Shown here piece by piece: positions 29,183 through 39,478 of a DNA stretch of 64,000 nt. The position numbers and the translations under genes are program-made. The notes below the pieces were generated by a model that ran no database searches, was not told where the DNA came from, and was given only the letters and a program-made list of their open reading frames with translations. The DNA lies in the NCBI GenBank assembly GCA_021794075.1, contig JAJYRM010000003.1:27382-91381 (forward strand). Reading direction: 5' to 3'. The DNA comes from Bacteroidota bacterium. Lineage in GTDB: Bacteria > Bacteroidota > Ignavibacteria > Kryptoniales > JAKASW01. Numbering within the stretch: position 1 is the first letter of the stretch; each line of letters begins with the position of its first letter.

Positions 29183-29719
29183 TTAACCGAAAAGAATTCG
29201 GCAGATCATCAGAGCCCCCAGCATCCCGACGGCATCCGCGATCAAACCGGCCGCCACTGCGTGTCGTGTCCTGTAAATGTTCACCGAACCGAAGTAGACG
29301 GCAAGAACATAGAAAGTCGTTTCGCTGCTTCCATACATCGTTGAGACAAGTATTCCAATGAACGAATCGGGTCCATATTTCTTCATAATATCTGCCATGA
29401 GGCCAAGTGAGCCGCTCCCCGTAAGAGGACGGAGCAGGGCCATCGGGACAACTTGCGGCGGCATCCCAATCAGGTTTGCGATTGGGGAGAGAAGTTTCAC
29501 AAGTATCTCCATCGCTCCGCTTGCCCTGAATATTCCTATCGCGACCAGCATAGCCACCAGATAAGGTATAATCTTGACTGCCACCTCAAAGCCGCCTTTT
29601 GCGCCCGCAACAAACGATTCGTAGACTGGAACCTTCTTCCTGGCGGCATAAGCCACAAACGCCGCTATGATAAGAGGTATAGCCACTATCGACAGAGCCT
29701 GCAGGATATCTTTTATCAA
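29183..29719 (-). CDS. spmB: Spore maturation protein B-like (nucleoside recognition domain)
   Basis: VPVYESFVAGAKGGFEVAVKIIPYLVAMLVAIGIFRASGAM; PLTGSGSLGLMADIMKKYGPDSFIG; MYGSSETTFYVLAVYFGSV. Confidence 0.88.
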   Translation of the reverse strand: MIKDILQALSIVAIPLIIAAFVAYAARKKVPVYESFVAGAKGGFEVAVKIIPYLVAMLVAIGIFRASGAMEILVKLLSPIANLIGMPPQVVPMALLRPLTGSGSLGLMADIMKKYGPDSFIGILVSTMYGSSETTFYVLAVYFGSVNIYRTRHAVAAGLIADAVGMLGALMICRILFG

Positions 29720-30672
29720 TTTGAACCTCCGGATTCCGGCGTGCTGTCGTCAGGTTGGTCCTTGATCCTGTATATTTTCAATCTTTGGAGAATTTTAGCT
29801 GCAGCTATGCCCGCAATAGTAGCCAGACCAGCCCCAAAGAAAGATGTCATTAGGATAATCGTCGGATCTTTGGAGCCGAGGGCCGCGCGTATCGCAATTG
29901 CCGTCGCCGGTATGAGAGTCAGTCCCGCGGTGTTGATCGCTAGGAAAGTAATCATGGCGTTGGTGGCAGTTCCTTTGTGTGGGTTCAGACTTTCGAGATG
30001 CTCCATTGCTTTCAGGCCGAGGGGAGTGGCGGCATTATTCAACCCCAGCATGTTCGCTGCCATGTTCATGATCATCGCGCCTATTGCGGGATGATCCGGA
30101 GGAATGTCCGGAAAGACTCTTACCATGACCGGCTTCAATATGCGGGCGATAATTTTTATCATTCCGCTATCCTCAGCAAGCTTCATTATGCCGAGCCAGA
30201 AAGCCATTACTCCGATCAATCCCAGGGAGATCTTTACGGCGAGCTCGCTATAGCTTATGACGGCGTCGAGGACAGCTTTGGTCTTCACAAGCGAAGTTGT
30301 CGGCAAGAGTATGGTCATCTCGCTGCCTTGGCGGGAGAGAACCTTTGCTGTTATCTGTTTAGAATTGTCATCGGTCTTTGCTACTGTCTTCCAAATCTCC
30401 GGTGACTCCTCATCGGTGGATATATTAATGGAATTTCCCGCTAATGCGGCCCGATAGCTGATCGTATCTGGATAGTCGATCTGTACTCCGTAGAACTTAT
30501 CGTAATATTCGCGTGAGTAAGAAATTGTCCCGGTCCCAACTCCCGTGCTGTCGTATTGAAGCTCGAATGGCTCTCCGTTTTTATACCGGTTCGTCGACGC
30601 GTCATAAATGTCTGTCGATGCGGCAGCGAGCACACCTATCAGGACAAGCCCTATCCAGACATAGTTAAGCAT
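29716..30672 (-). CDS. spmA: Spore maturation protein A-like (nucleoside recognition domain), with inserted extracytoplasmic-like segment
   Basis: LGLIGVMAFWLGIMKLAEDSG; MNMAANMLGLNNAATPLGLKAMEHLESLN; overlaps spmB. Confidence 0.88.
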   Translation of the reverse strand: MLNYVWIGLVLIGVLAAASTDIYDASTNRYKNGEPFELQYDSTGVGTGTISYSREYYDKFYGVQIDYPDTISYRAALAGNSINISTDEESPEIWKTVAKTDDNSKQITAKVLSRQGSEMTILLPTTSLVKTKAVLDAVISYSELAVKISLGLIGVMAFWLGIMKLAEDSGMIKIIARILKPVMVRVFPDIPPDHPAIGAMIMNMAANMLGLNNAATPLGLKAMEHLESLNPHKGTATNAMITFLAINTAGLTLIPATAIAIRAALGSKDPTIILMTSFFGAGLATIAGIAAAKILQRLKIYRIKDQPDDSTPESGGSN

Positions 30673-31016
30673 TAATCTACCTTTTTGGCTCTCGAGTTTT
30701 CAGCAATCAGATCCATATGGGCTAATGTAATCCGTGACACTTCACCGAGTTTGGTCGAATTAAGGACGCTTGCTAAACAACTTAAAGATAGTCTCATAAG
30801 TTTGATAAATACGATAGGTTAAATATAGGGGCAAGGGCGATGCATTTCAACTTCTCAACGACATATTGAGAATTTGACAGATAAGAAAAGGAGATGGGAA
30901 ACGCCATAAGTTGTCAAAAGGCTCACGCGGGAATTAGGGGTACAAGGACGGATTTATCTTAAGGTGCTTTACGCGGACAATTTTGGGTGGTGAAAATGGA
31001 GGAGGGATAAACCTAA

Positions 31017-31066
31017 ATCGCAAGGATGGGCGGAGGCTGGCGCCTCTGCCCATCGACCCTTGCGAT
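31017..31066 (-). terminator. Inverted repeat / probable terminator downstream of leuB
   Basis: ATCGCAAGG...GGGCGGAGGC-TGGC-GCCTCTGCCC...CCTTGCGAT long stem, followed on the minus strand by TTTAGGTTTAT. Confidence 0.65.
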
Positions 31067-31075
31067 CAGAGTTCT

Positions 31076-32143
31076 TTAAAGAGCGTTCTCAACCATACGG
31101 CCCATCTCTTCAGTAGAGAGGACGTTCTGGCCAGCGGTGGCGATGTCAGCGGTGCGGTATCCTTCGCCGAGGACTTTTTCGACGGCGTGGAATATCTTTC
31201 TCGACAGTTCTTTCTGCTTCAGTGAATACTCCAAAAGCATCGCCGCTGAGAGAATGCTGGCTATTGGGTTCGCGAGTCCTTTGCCCGCGATGTCTGGCGC
31301 GCTGCCATGTACCGGTTCATACAGTGCGTGTTCCTCGCCGACGCTCGCCGAGGGAAGCATGCCTATCGAGCCGGTAAGCATCGAAGCTTCATCACTCAAT
31401 ATATCGCCGAACATATTCTCTGTCAGGATGACGTCGAAGTTCTTTGGGTTTCTCACAAGCTGCATCGACGCGTTATCTACGTACATGTGATCGAGCTGAA
31501 TGTCAGGGTAATCTTTCTTCTGCATCCCGCTCACGACTTCGCGCCATAACATGGAGGTGTGAAGGATGTTTGCCTTATCGACGGATGTGACTTTCTTTTT
31601 CCTGGTCTTTGCCAGCTTGAAGGCTGTGTGGGCTATGCGTTCGATCTCAGGGACTGTATAGGTCATCGTGTTGATACCGCGCCGAGTGCCGTTTTCTTCA
31701 ACTATGCCCGCGGGTCTTCCGAAATAGATGCCGCCGGTCAACTCTCTGATCACGACGATGTCGATCCCTTTCACCACTTCGGGCTTAAGCGACGAAGCGT
31801 TCAATAGGGCGTCGAATAGGATTGCCGGCCTGATGTTAGCGTAAAGCTCCAGCCCTTTTCGCAGGCCAAGCAGAGCCTGCTCCGGCTTCATCTCATAGGG
31901 AAGTGTGTCCCATTTCGGACCGCCGACAGCCCCGAGAAGCACCGCATCGCTTGCAAGCGCCGCCTTTAACGTCGCTTCGGGAAGGGGTTTGCCGTCGGTG
32001 TCGATTGCGATCCCTCCGGCCCTCAGTTCTGTGAATTCAAATTGTTCATTTAGAATCTGTGACGCTTTCTTCAGTATTCTTACGGCCTGCGACGTAACTT
32101 CTGTTCCGATGCCGTCTCCAGGAATAACTGCGATCTTAAACAT
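31076..32143 (-). CDS. leuB: 3-isopropylmalate dehydrogenase
   Basis: [58 protein letters not shown]. Confidence 0.97.
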   Translation of the reverse strand: MFKIAVIPGDGIGTEVTSQAVRILKKASQILNEQFEFTELRAGGIAIDTDGKPLPEATLKAALASDAVLLGAVGGPKWDTLPYEMKPEQALLGLRKGLELYANIRPAILFDALLNASSLKPEVVKGIDIVVIRELTGGIYFGRPAGIVEENGTRRGINTMTYTVPEIERIAHTAFKLAKTRKKKVTSVDKANILHTSMLWREVVSGMQKKDYPDIQLDHMYVDNASMQLVRNPKNFDVILTENMFGDILSDEASMLTGSIGMLPSASVGEEHALYEPVHGSAPDIAGKGLANPIASILSAAMLLEYSLKQKELSRKIFHAVEKVLGEGYRTADIATAGQNVLSTEEMGRMVENAL

Positions 32144-32720
32144 TTGCCTCCGCCTTCGGTTTGATCATGCCGATCTTGCGGGCGTAAGCGAAGAGACCTC
32201 CTGCATTTATTATGTCTGCCGCGTCGCCAAGCGGACGAAGCTCAAAAGTCTTGCCGGTGGTTTTGTTCGTGATCTTGTTCGCGTCAAGTTCTATTTCCAC
32301 CTTATCACCGGTTGAAAACGATTTAAAGATATTCTCCACTGATTCGAGAGGCTTTAGGAAGCCGCCGTCGACGGAGTTGCGGTAGAATATCCGCGCGTAT
32401 GTTTGCGCGATGACCGCCTTCACGCCTGCGATTTGGAGAGCGAGCGGCGCGTGTTCTCTCGAAGATCCGCAACCGAAGTTTTTTCCTCCGACAATGATGG
32501 GGAATTCAGATTCGAACTCGCCTTCCTTGACGAATTTCACGCCGCCTTTTGGAAGGCCTGATTTGTCCTCGGGTACTCCGCTCATCGCGTATTTCCCGTA
32601 CAGCTTGCGTTCCTCCGGGGAATGCGTGTCGTAGACCAAATGTTTTGCCGGTATGATCTGATCCGTGTCCACGTTATCGCCGACAACGTAGACAGTACCG
32701 GTTATTTTATTCTGTGACAT
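32136..32720 (-). CDS. leuD: 3-isopropylmalate dehydratase small subunit
   Basis: [44 protein letters not shown]. Confidence 0.95.
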   Translation of the reverse strand: MSQNKITGTVYVVGDNVDTDQIIPAKHLVYDTHSPEERKLYGKYAMSGVPEDKSGLPKGGVKFVKEGEFESEFPIIVGGKNFGCGSSREHAPLALQIAGVKAVIAQTYARIFYRNSVDGGFLKPLESVENIFKSFSTGDKVEIELDANKITNKTTGKTFELRPLGDAADIINAGGLFAYARKIGMIKPKAEANV

Positions 32721-32786
32721 CTTCTGTCAATCTCCTGATTTCTGCTGATTCTTATTCGTTCGACTTGATGGTTTACGATTCCACGA

Positions 32787-34085
32787 CTACGCGAGGTACT
32801 TCCGCGGATCCGTGATTTTTCCGGTCAGCGCCGTAGCGGCAGCTGTCAACGGAGATGCGAGATAAACTTGTCCTTTCTTCGACCCCATTCTTCCGGGGAA
32901 GTTGCGGTTCGTAGTTGAAACGCATATCTCCTCACCGTTTATCCGGCCGAAGGTGTCTTCTGGTCCGCCAAGGCAGGCTCCGCAGCTTGCGTGGCCTATC
33001 CTGCATCCGGCTTCCTTGAAGATTTGAAGAAGAGTCTTGCCGCCGATCTTTTCTTTCTCCAGACCTTTTTCAACGTCGGTTGTAGCGGGGACGATAAAAG
33101 TGTCGACCGCGGTCTTCCTTCCGTTGAGAATCTTCGCCGCGGCCTGAAAGTCCACGAGCTTTCCGCCTGTGCATGAGCCGATATAGACTCTGTCAACTTT
33201 GACATCGGAAAGTTTCTCTGCTGCCTCGACATTTTCCGGGGAATGCGGCTTCGCGACGAGCGGGACGATTTTTGACGCATCGTATTTCAGCTCAGACGCG
33301 AACTTTGCGTCTGAATCGTTCTGCACCGGCTTATAGGGCTTGTTGCTTCTCGCCTTGACGTATCTTTCAGTCTCCTCGTCAGGGGCGATGACGCCGTTCT
33401 TTCCGCCTGCCTCGATCACCATATTGCAGAGTGTCATTCGTTCTTCAATGTTCAGACTGTGAACAGCCTCGCCGGCGAATTCCATCGCGGCGTACGAGGC
33501 GCCGTCAACTCCGATGTCTCCGATGATTCTCAGTATAAGGTCCTTTGCCATCAAATAGTCGGGCAACTTGCCGTTGAAGACGAATCGCATAGTCTGCGGG
33601 ACCTTGACCCACAGCTTGCCCGTGCCGAGAATGAATGCGGCATCGGTGTTGCCGATGCCAGTCGCAAACTCGCCGAACGCTCCCGCCGTGCAGGTATGCG
33701 AGTCCGTGCCGAAAAGGACTTCGCCCGGTCTCGTGTAGCCCTCTTCGGGGAGCGCCACGTGACACACGCCCTTGTAGTCGGGAGTACCTACGTCATAGAA
33801 GTTCTCTATCTGCTGGTCCTTCACGAAGTCTCTGAGGAAAACCACGTTGCGTTTCGCGTGCTGGTCTTCGGTGAAAATATAGTGATCCGGGATCACAACG
33901 ACTTTGTTCCGATCCCATATCTTTGCGTCCGCTCCGAATTCCTTCCTGAATATCGAGATAGTGCCCGGCCCGGTGACGTCGTGAGTCATGAGGACGTCGA
34001 CGTCGATCCATACGTTCTCGCCCGGCACAACCTTATCCTTTCCAGAATGGCTGGCAAGTATCTTTTCGGTGATTGTCATTCCCAT
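32787..34085 (-). CDS. leuC: 3-isopropylmalate dehydratase large subunit
   Basis: MTITEKILASHSGK; FGTDSHTCTAGAFGEFATGIGNTD; YIGSCTGGKL; GHASCGACLGG. Confidence 0.96.
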   Translation of the reverse strand: MGMTITEKILASHSGKDKVVPGENVWIDVDVLMTHDVTGPGTISIFRKEFGADAKIWDRNKVVVIPDHYIFTEDQHAKRNVVFLRDFVKDQQIENFYDVGTPDYKGVCHVALPEEGYTRPGEVLFGTDSHTCTAGAFGEFATGIGNTDAAFILGTGKLWVKVPQTMRFVFNGKLPDYLMAKDLILRIIGDIGVDGASYAAMEFAGEAVHSLNIEERMTLCNMVIEAGGKNGVIAPDEETERYVKARSNKPYKPVQNDSDAKFASELKYDASKIVPLVAKPHSPENVEAAEKLSDVKVDRVYIGSCTGGKLVDFQAAAKILNGRKTAVDTFIVPATTDVEKGLEKEKIGGKTLLQIFKEAGCRIGHASCGACLGGPEDTFGRINGEEICVSTTNRNFPGRMGSKKGQVYLASPLTAAATALTGKITDPRKYLA

Positions 34086-34162
34086 TTTAAGAATCTCTCT
34101 CTGATTTTGCGCTTCTTTGTAATGTCCGTTAGTAATAAGAATTTAACCAAATAATGCCTGAA

Positions 34163-35722
34163 TTACACGGCGTTCGCTTGTTTCTTGATGGCGGGGTCTT
34201 CCGCCGACTTTGCTGATTTTGCTGAGATTGCCCGGTTAACTGCCTGTAAGTACGCCTCGACACTTCCCGTTACGATGTCCGTGCTTGCGGCGTGGCCTGT
34301 GAATATCACATCGTTGAAGATGACCTTAACGACTACTTCTCCGACAGCGTCTCCGCCCCACGTAACCGACTTGATGTTGTAGTCGGTAAGTTGTCCGTTC
34401 ATCTTGGTAATTCTCTCGATGGCGTTGTAAGCCGCGTCGACGGGGCCGTCTCCGGTCGCGGAGTCGACGAAAGTCTCTTTGCCGTCGCTCAACTCGACTA
34501 CCGCCGTCGATTTCACTCCGGTGCCGGTCATCACCTGCAAGCTCGACAGCGTGAAGCTGGTCTCGTCGTTATCGAACTTGTTATTCAAGATGGCCACCAG
34601 GTCCTCGTCGAGGATCTCTTTCTTCTTGTCAGCGAGCTGCGTGAACTCGGTGTAAACGTTGTTGAGCTCTTCCGGATTCAATGAGTAGCCAAGCTCCTCA
34701 AACCTCTTCTTGAGAGCATGTCTTCCTGAATGCTTACCGAGAACCAGCGTCGAATGTTTTATGCCGACAGATTCCGGAGTCATAATCTCGTATGTCATCC
34801 TGCTCTTTATGATGCCGTCCTGATGGATCCCGGCCTCGTGGGAGAAGGCGTTTGCTCCGACTATCGCTTTATTTCGCTGTACCATCATCCCCGTGAGAGT
34901 CGAGAGGAGGCGGCTTGATTTGTAAATCTCTTCAGCTTTCACGTCGGTATGAAAGGGGAGAGCGTCCGGACGCGTCTTAAGCGCCATGACAAATTCTTCC
35001 AGCGACGCGTTTCCGGCGCGTTCGCCGATGCCGTTGATGGTGCATTCAATCTGTCTCGCTCCATTCACAACGGCAGCGATGGAATTGGACACAGCGAGGC
35101 CGAGGTCGTTATGGCAGTGAGTGCTGAGAACTGCCTTCCCGATGTTCTTAACGCGACCTCGTATGATACTGATCATCGTGCCGTAGTCTTGCGGCAGCGC
35201 GTATCCAACGGTGTCGGGGAGATTGATTGTCGTAGCGCCGGCATTGATGACTGCCTCAATTATCTGGCAGAGATAGTCGATGTCGCTTCTGCTCGCGTCT
35301 TCGCAGCTGAACTCGATGTCGTTAGTGAGCTTCTTAGCATAAGCTACGGCGTTGATCGATTGTTCGAGGACCTGCTCGCGTGTCTTGTTGAGCTTGTGCT
35401 TGAGATGGATGTCGCTCGTCGCTATGAATACATGGATGCGCGGCTTGGCGGCGTACTGCAGCGCCTCGAAGGCGCGGTCTATGTCGAGAGTCGTTGCCCT
35501 GCAAAGGCCCGCGATTGTGCAGCCCTTGATGGTTTTCGAAATTTCGCGGACCGCCTCAAAGTCCCCGTCCGATGCAATAGGAAAACCAGCCTCTATGATG
35601 TCAACGTTGAGGGCCTCAAGCTGTCTCGCCATCTTCATCTTCTCTTGCGTGTTCATGCTGCATCCGGGGGATTGCTCGCCGTCTCGCAGCGTGGTGTCGA
35701 AAATATATATCTTGTCGCTCAT
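34163..35722 (-). CDS. leuA: 2-isopropylmalate synthase
   Basis: [70 protein letters not shown]. Confidence 0.96.
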   Translation of the reverse strand: MSDKIYIFDTTLRDGEQSPGCSMNTQEKMKMARQLEALNVDIIEAGFPIASDGDFEAVREISKTIKGCTIAGLCRATTLDIDRAFEALQYAAKPRIHVFIATSDIHLKHKLNKTREQVLEQSINAVAYAKKLTNDIEFSCEDASRSDIDYLCQIIEAVINAGATTINLPDTVGYALPQDYGTMISIIRGRVKNIGKAVLSTHCHNDLGLAVSNSIAAVVNGARQIECTINGIGERAGNASLEEFVMALKTRPDALPFHTDVKAEEIYKSSRLLSTLTGMMVQRNKAIVGANAFSHEAGIHQDGIIKSRMTYEIMTPESVGIKHSTLVLGKHSGRHALKKRFEELGYSLNPEELNNVYTEFTQLADKKKEILDEDLVAILNNKFDNDETSFTLSSLQVMTGTGVKSTAVVELSDGKETFVDSATGDGPVDAAYNAIERITKMNGQLTDYNIKSVTWGGDAVGEVVVKVIFNDVIFTGHAASTDIVTGSVEAYLQAVNRAISAKSAKSAEDPAIKKQANAV

Positions 35723-35741
35723 CTTCTCTCTCCCTATGGTC

Positions 35742-35972
35742 CTACTGAAACATGCTGTTAATTGCGTCGGTAATGTCGTTATTTGCCTTGAGCTGGCGGA
35801 GATGTTTTTCGATCTGAAGGTAGTGCTCGTATTTCTGGCTTGCCAGAGAGCGGAACAATTTCTTCGTCTCAGCGTCGTCAGAAACCTCAGCGTGATCGTT
35901 ATACCGCCTTATCGTCTCCATTTCGTTGTTTAAAGCCTTTTCAAGTAACTCGATACGTGTCTGGGCATTCAT
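35742..35972 (-). CDS. Small ferritin-like (two-helix) protein
   Basis: 76 aa: [50 protein letters not shown]..., YEH spacing recalls short rubrerythrin / encapsulated-ferritin-like half-domains. Confidence 0.6.
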   Translation of the reverse strand: MNAQTRIELLEKALNNEMETIRRYNDHAEVSDDAETKKLFRSLASQKYEHYLQIEKHLRQLKANNDITDAINSMFQ

Positions 35973-37579
35973 TTTGCCACCTCTAACTCTTTCTTTTCTG
36001 CTTTCGCCTTGTCATTGTCCTTCATCATCTTGTAGACGATCGAGTCTACAAGCGCTTTCCAGCTTGCTTCTATGATGCTTTCGGAAACACCGACCGTGCT
36101 CCAGTCTGATTCGCCGTCCGTTGTCTCTATAAGAACTCTTACTTTCGCGCTGGTTCCTTCGCCGGCATTGACGACTCTGACCTTGTAATCGGAGAGCTTC
36201 GTTTCGGCCAGCTGCGGGTAGAACTGCAGGAGAGCCTTGCGCAGCGCGTTATCGAGCGCGTTCACCGGTCCGTTTCCTTCCGCGGCAGTGTGCTCGATCT
36301 TGTCGCCGACCCGAAGTTTAATCACCGCTTCTGTGTGCGCTAGGCCCGAGTTGTCATTTTTTTCGATGATGATGTGCAGCGCTTCAAGCTCGAATGGGAT
36401 CTCTACCTCGCCTGTGTCTTTTCGCATTAGTATCTCGAGCGAAGCGTCAGCATCCTCAAATACGTATCCCTGGCTTTCGAGAGCCTTAAGTTCATTCACG
36501 ATCTTCGTCGCTTTGCCGTTGTCGTCGGCGATCTTGATCCCAAGGCGTTCGGCCTTATATAGCACGTTGCTCTTGCCGGACAAATCGCTGACTAACACTC
36601 GACGCGAGTTTCCGACTACTTCAGGCTCGATGTGCTCGTAGGTGCGTGCCGACTTCATCACAGCGCTTACGTGAACCCCTCCCTTGTGAGCGAACGCGCT
36701 CTGACCGACATATGGAAGGCTTTTCCTCGGCTGGAGATTTGCCACCTCACTGACAAACCTTGACAACTCGGTTAACCCTTTCAGCTTCGCTGGTGAGAGG
36801 ACGGGAAGATTCATCTTTAGCTGAAGATTCGGAATTATCGAGCATAGGTTTGCGTTGCCGCACCTTTCGCCGAATCCGTTGATTGTCCCCTGCACCTGCG
36901 TGGCGCCGGCTCTGACCGCGGCGAGCGAATTGGCGACGGCGAGTTCCGAATCGTTGTGTGCATGAATGCCGATCTGGATTTTTACGGCGCCACCCGCAGT
37001 ACGGACTATCTTCTCGACTTCTTCCGGAAGGCTCCCGCCGTTTGTATCGCAGAGGACGATGAAGTCTGCACCACCTGCCTCGGCAGCTTTGATCGTGCTC
37101 AGGGCGTATTCGGAGTCTGACTTGTAACCGTCGAAGAAATGTTCCGCGTCGTAGATCACTTCCTTGCCGTTGGCCTTAAGGTACTTCACGGTCTCGGCGA
37201 TGATCTCCAGGTTTCTCTCCTTCGTCGTACCGAGCGCGGCTGTGACGTGCATATCCCACGACTTACCGAAGATCGTTACGGTCGGGGTAGCTGCATTCAG
37301 CAGCTGATTTACGTTAGCGTCGGTCTCAGGAGTGGATGAAGCTTTACAGGTGCTCCCGAAAGCGGCGAGCTTGGCATGCTTCAGCTTTACTTCCTTCATC
37401 CTGTCGAAGAACTCCATGTCCTTCGGATTGGATCCGGGCCATCCCCCTTCGATGTAATCCACGCCGAAGCTGTCAAGATGAAGGGCTATCTTCACTTTGT
37501 CTTCCACGCTGAAGGAGATTTCCTCTCCCTGAGTGCCGTCGCGGAGAGTCGTGTCGTATATGTATGTTTTTTGTCCCAT
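35969..37579 (-). CDS. cimA: (R)-citramalate synthase (alpha-isopropylmalate synthase/homocitrate synthase family)
   Basis: YIYDTTLRDGTQGEEISFSVEDKVKIALHLDSFGVDYIEGGWPGSNPKD; likely ATG at 37579 (MGQKTYIYD). Confidence 0.92.
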   Translation of the reverse strand: MGQKTYIYDTTLRDGTQGEEISFSVEDKVKIALHLDSFGVDYIEGGWPGSNPKDMEFFDRMKEVKLKHAKLAAFGSTCKASSTPETDANVNQLLNAATPTVTIFGKSWDMHVTAALGTTKERNLEIIAETVKYLKANGKEVIYDAEHFFDGYKSDSEYALSTIKAAEAGGADFIVLCDTNGGSLPEEVEKIVRTAGGAVKIQIGIHAHNDSELAVANSLAAVRAGATQVQGTINGFGERCGNANLCSIIPNLQLKMNLPVLSPAKLKGLTELSRFVSEVANLQPRKSLPYVGQSAFAHKGGVHVSAVMKSARTYEHIEPEVVGNSRRVLVSDLSGKSNVLYKAERLGIKIADDNGKATKIVNELKALESQGYVFEDADASLEILMRKDTGEVEIPFELEALHIIIEKNDNSGLAHTEAVIKLRVGDKIEHTAAEGNGPVNALDNALRKALLQFYPQLAETKLSDYKVRVVNAGEGTSAKVRVLIETTDGESDWSTVGVSESIIEASWKALVDSIVYKMMKDNDKAKAEKKELEVAK

Positions 37580-37733
37580 TTGGTTGTTCCTCTTAGAGAT
37601 TGAACACGAATAGCACGGACGAAAGTCCATTGAAACCTGCCGCATGAACAGACTTGTCGGAGTTCGTCATGCCGGTGAGGTTCATTTTAACTAGCAGTCT
37701 CATGCGCGCCATTCGTGTCCTCAATTCGCGTCG

Positions 37734-38738
<1,005 letters not shown>

Positions 38739-38876
38739 TTAGTTCTGGTTATTGTCTGATTTCAATGGTGACTGGGGAAATGTTGGATTGGTGGAGTATT
38801 GGAATGATGGAATGATTGGGGCGGGACGATTCGTATCACGTCGACTTTGGTTCTGTCGGGCGCGAGGCGAATCGGT

Positions 38877-38901
38877 AGCGCATTTCTTTTGGAAATGCGC
38901 T
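38877..38901. repeat. Perfect 10-bp stem inverted repeat between ilvN and ilvC
   Basis: AGCGCATTTC-TTTTG-GAAATGCGCT. Confidence 0.75.
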
Positions 38902-38986
38902 CTTCCGGTTACCCAATATTCCCCGCAGGGTCCTGCGGACAAAATTCCATTATTTCCACAGAAGTGGTCCTTTGGACAGTAATACA

Positions 38987-39478
38987 TTATACTGTTCCTT
39001 CGAATTCCCTCTTGAGTGCTACGCGTCCGGTGCGAGCGATCTCCTTTATGCCGAATGGATCGAGCATCTTTATCATCGCGTCGACTTTCTGTTCGCTTCC
39101 AGTCGCTTCGATTGTAATCGAGCGCGGGCTGATGTCGATTATCTTGGATCGGAATATTTCGGATATCTGCATGAGCTCCGACCTCGAATTCCGGTTCGCG
39201 GCGACTTTTATCAATACCAACTCTCTCTCAACGTAGTTGTCGTAGGTGAGGTCGACCACCTTGGTGACATCGATAAGTTTGTTGAGCTGTTTGATGATTT
39301 GCTCGATCACATCGTCGTCGCCCTTAGAGACGATGGTGACTCTTGCGACCGAATCGTCTTCGCTGGTTCCGACGGAGATGCTGTCGATATTATATCCGCG
39401 GGCGCTGAAAAGTCCCACGATTCTGTTCAATGCGCCGAACTTGTTCTCTACTAGGATGGATATCGTGTGTTTCTTCAC
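38987..39478 (-). CDS. ilvN: Acetolactate synthase small subunit
   Basis: HTISILVENKFGALNRIVGLFSARGYNIDSISVG ACT domain. Confidence 0.96.
   Translation of the reverse strand: MKKHTISILVENKFGALNRIVGLFSARGYNIDSISVGTSEDDSVARVTIVSKGDDDVIEQIIKQLNKLIDVTKVVDLTYDNYVERELVLIKVAANRNSRSELMQISEIFRSKIIDISPRSITIEATGSEQKVDAMIKMLDPFGIKEIARTGRVALKREFEGTV

Noticed and set aside
33459-34154. 231-aa plus-strand ORF opposite leuC
   Set aside because: Antisense to leuC; no independent support.
34949-35761. 270-aa plus-strand ORF opposite leuA
   Set aside because: Antisense to leuA, no motif; typical of moderately GC-rich codon bias.
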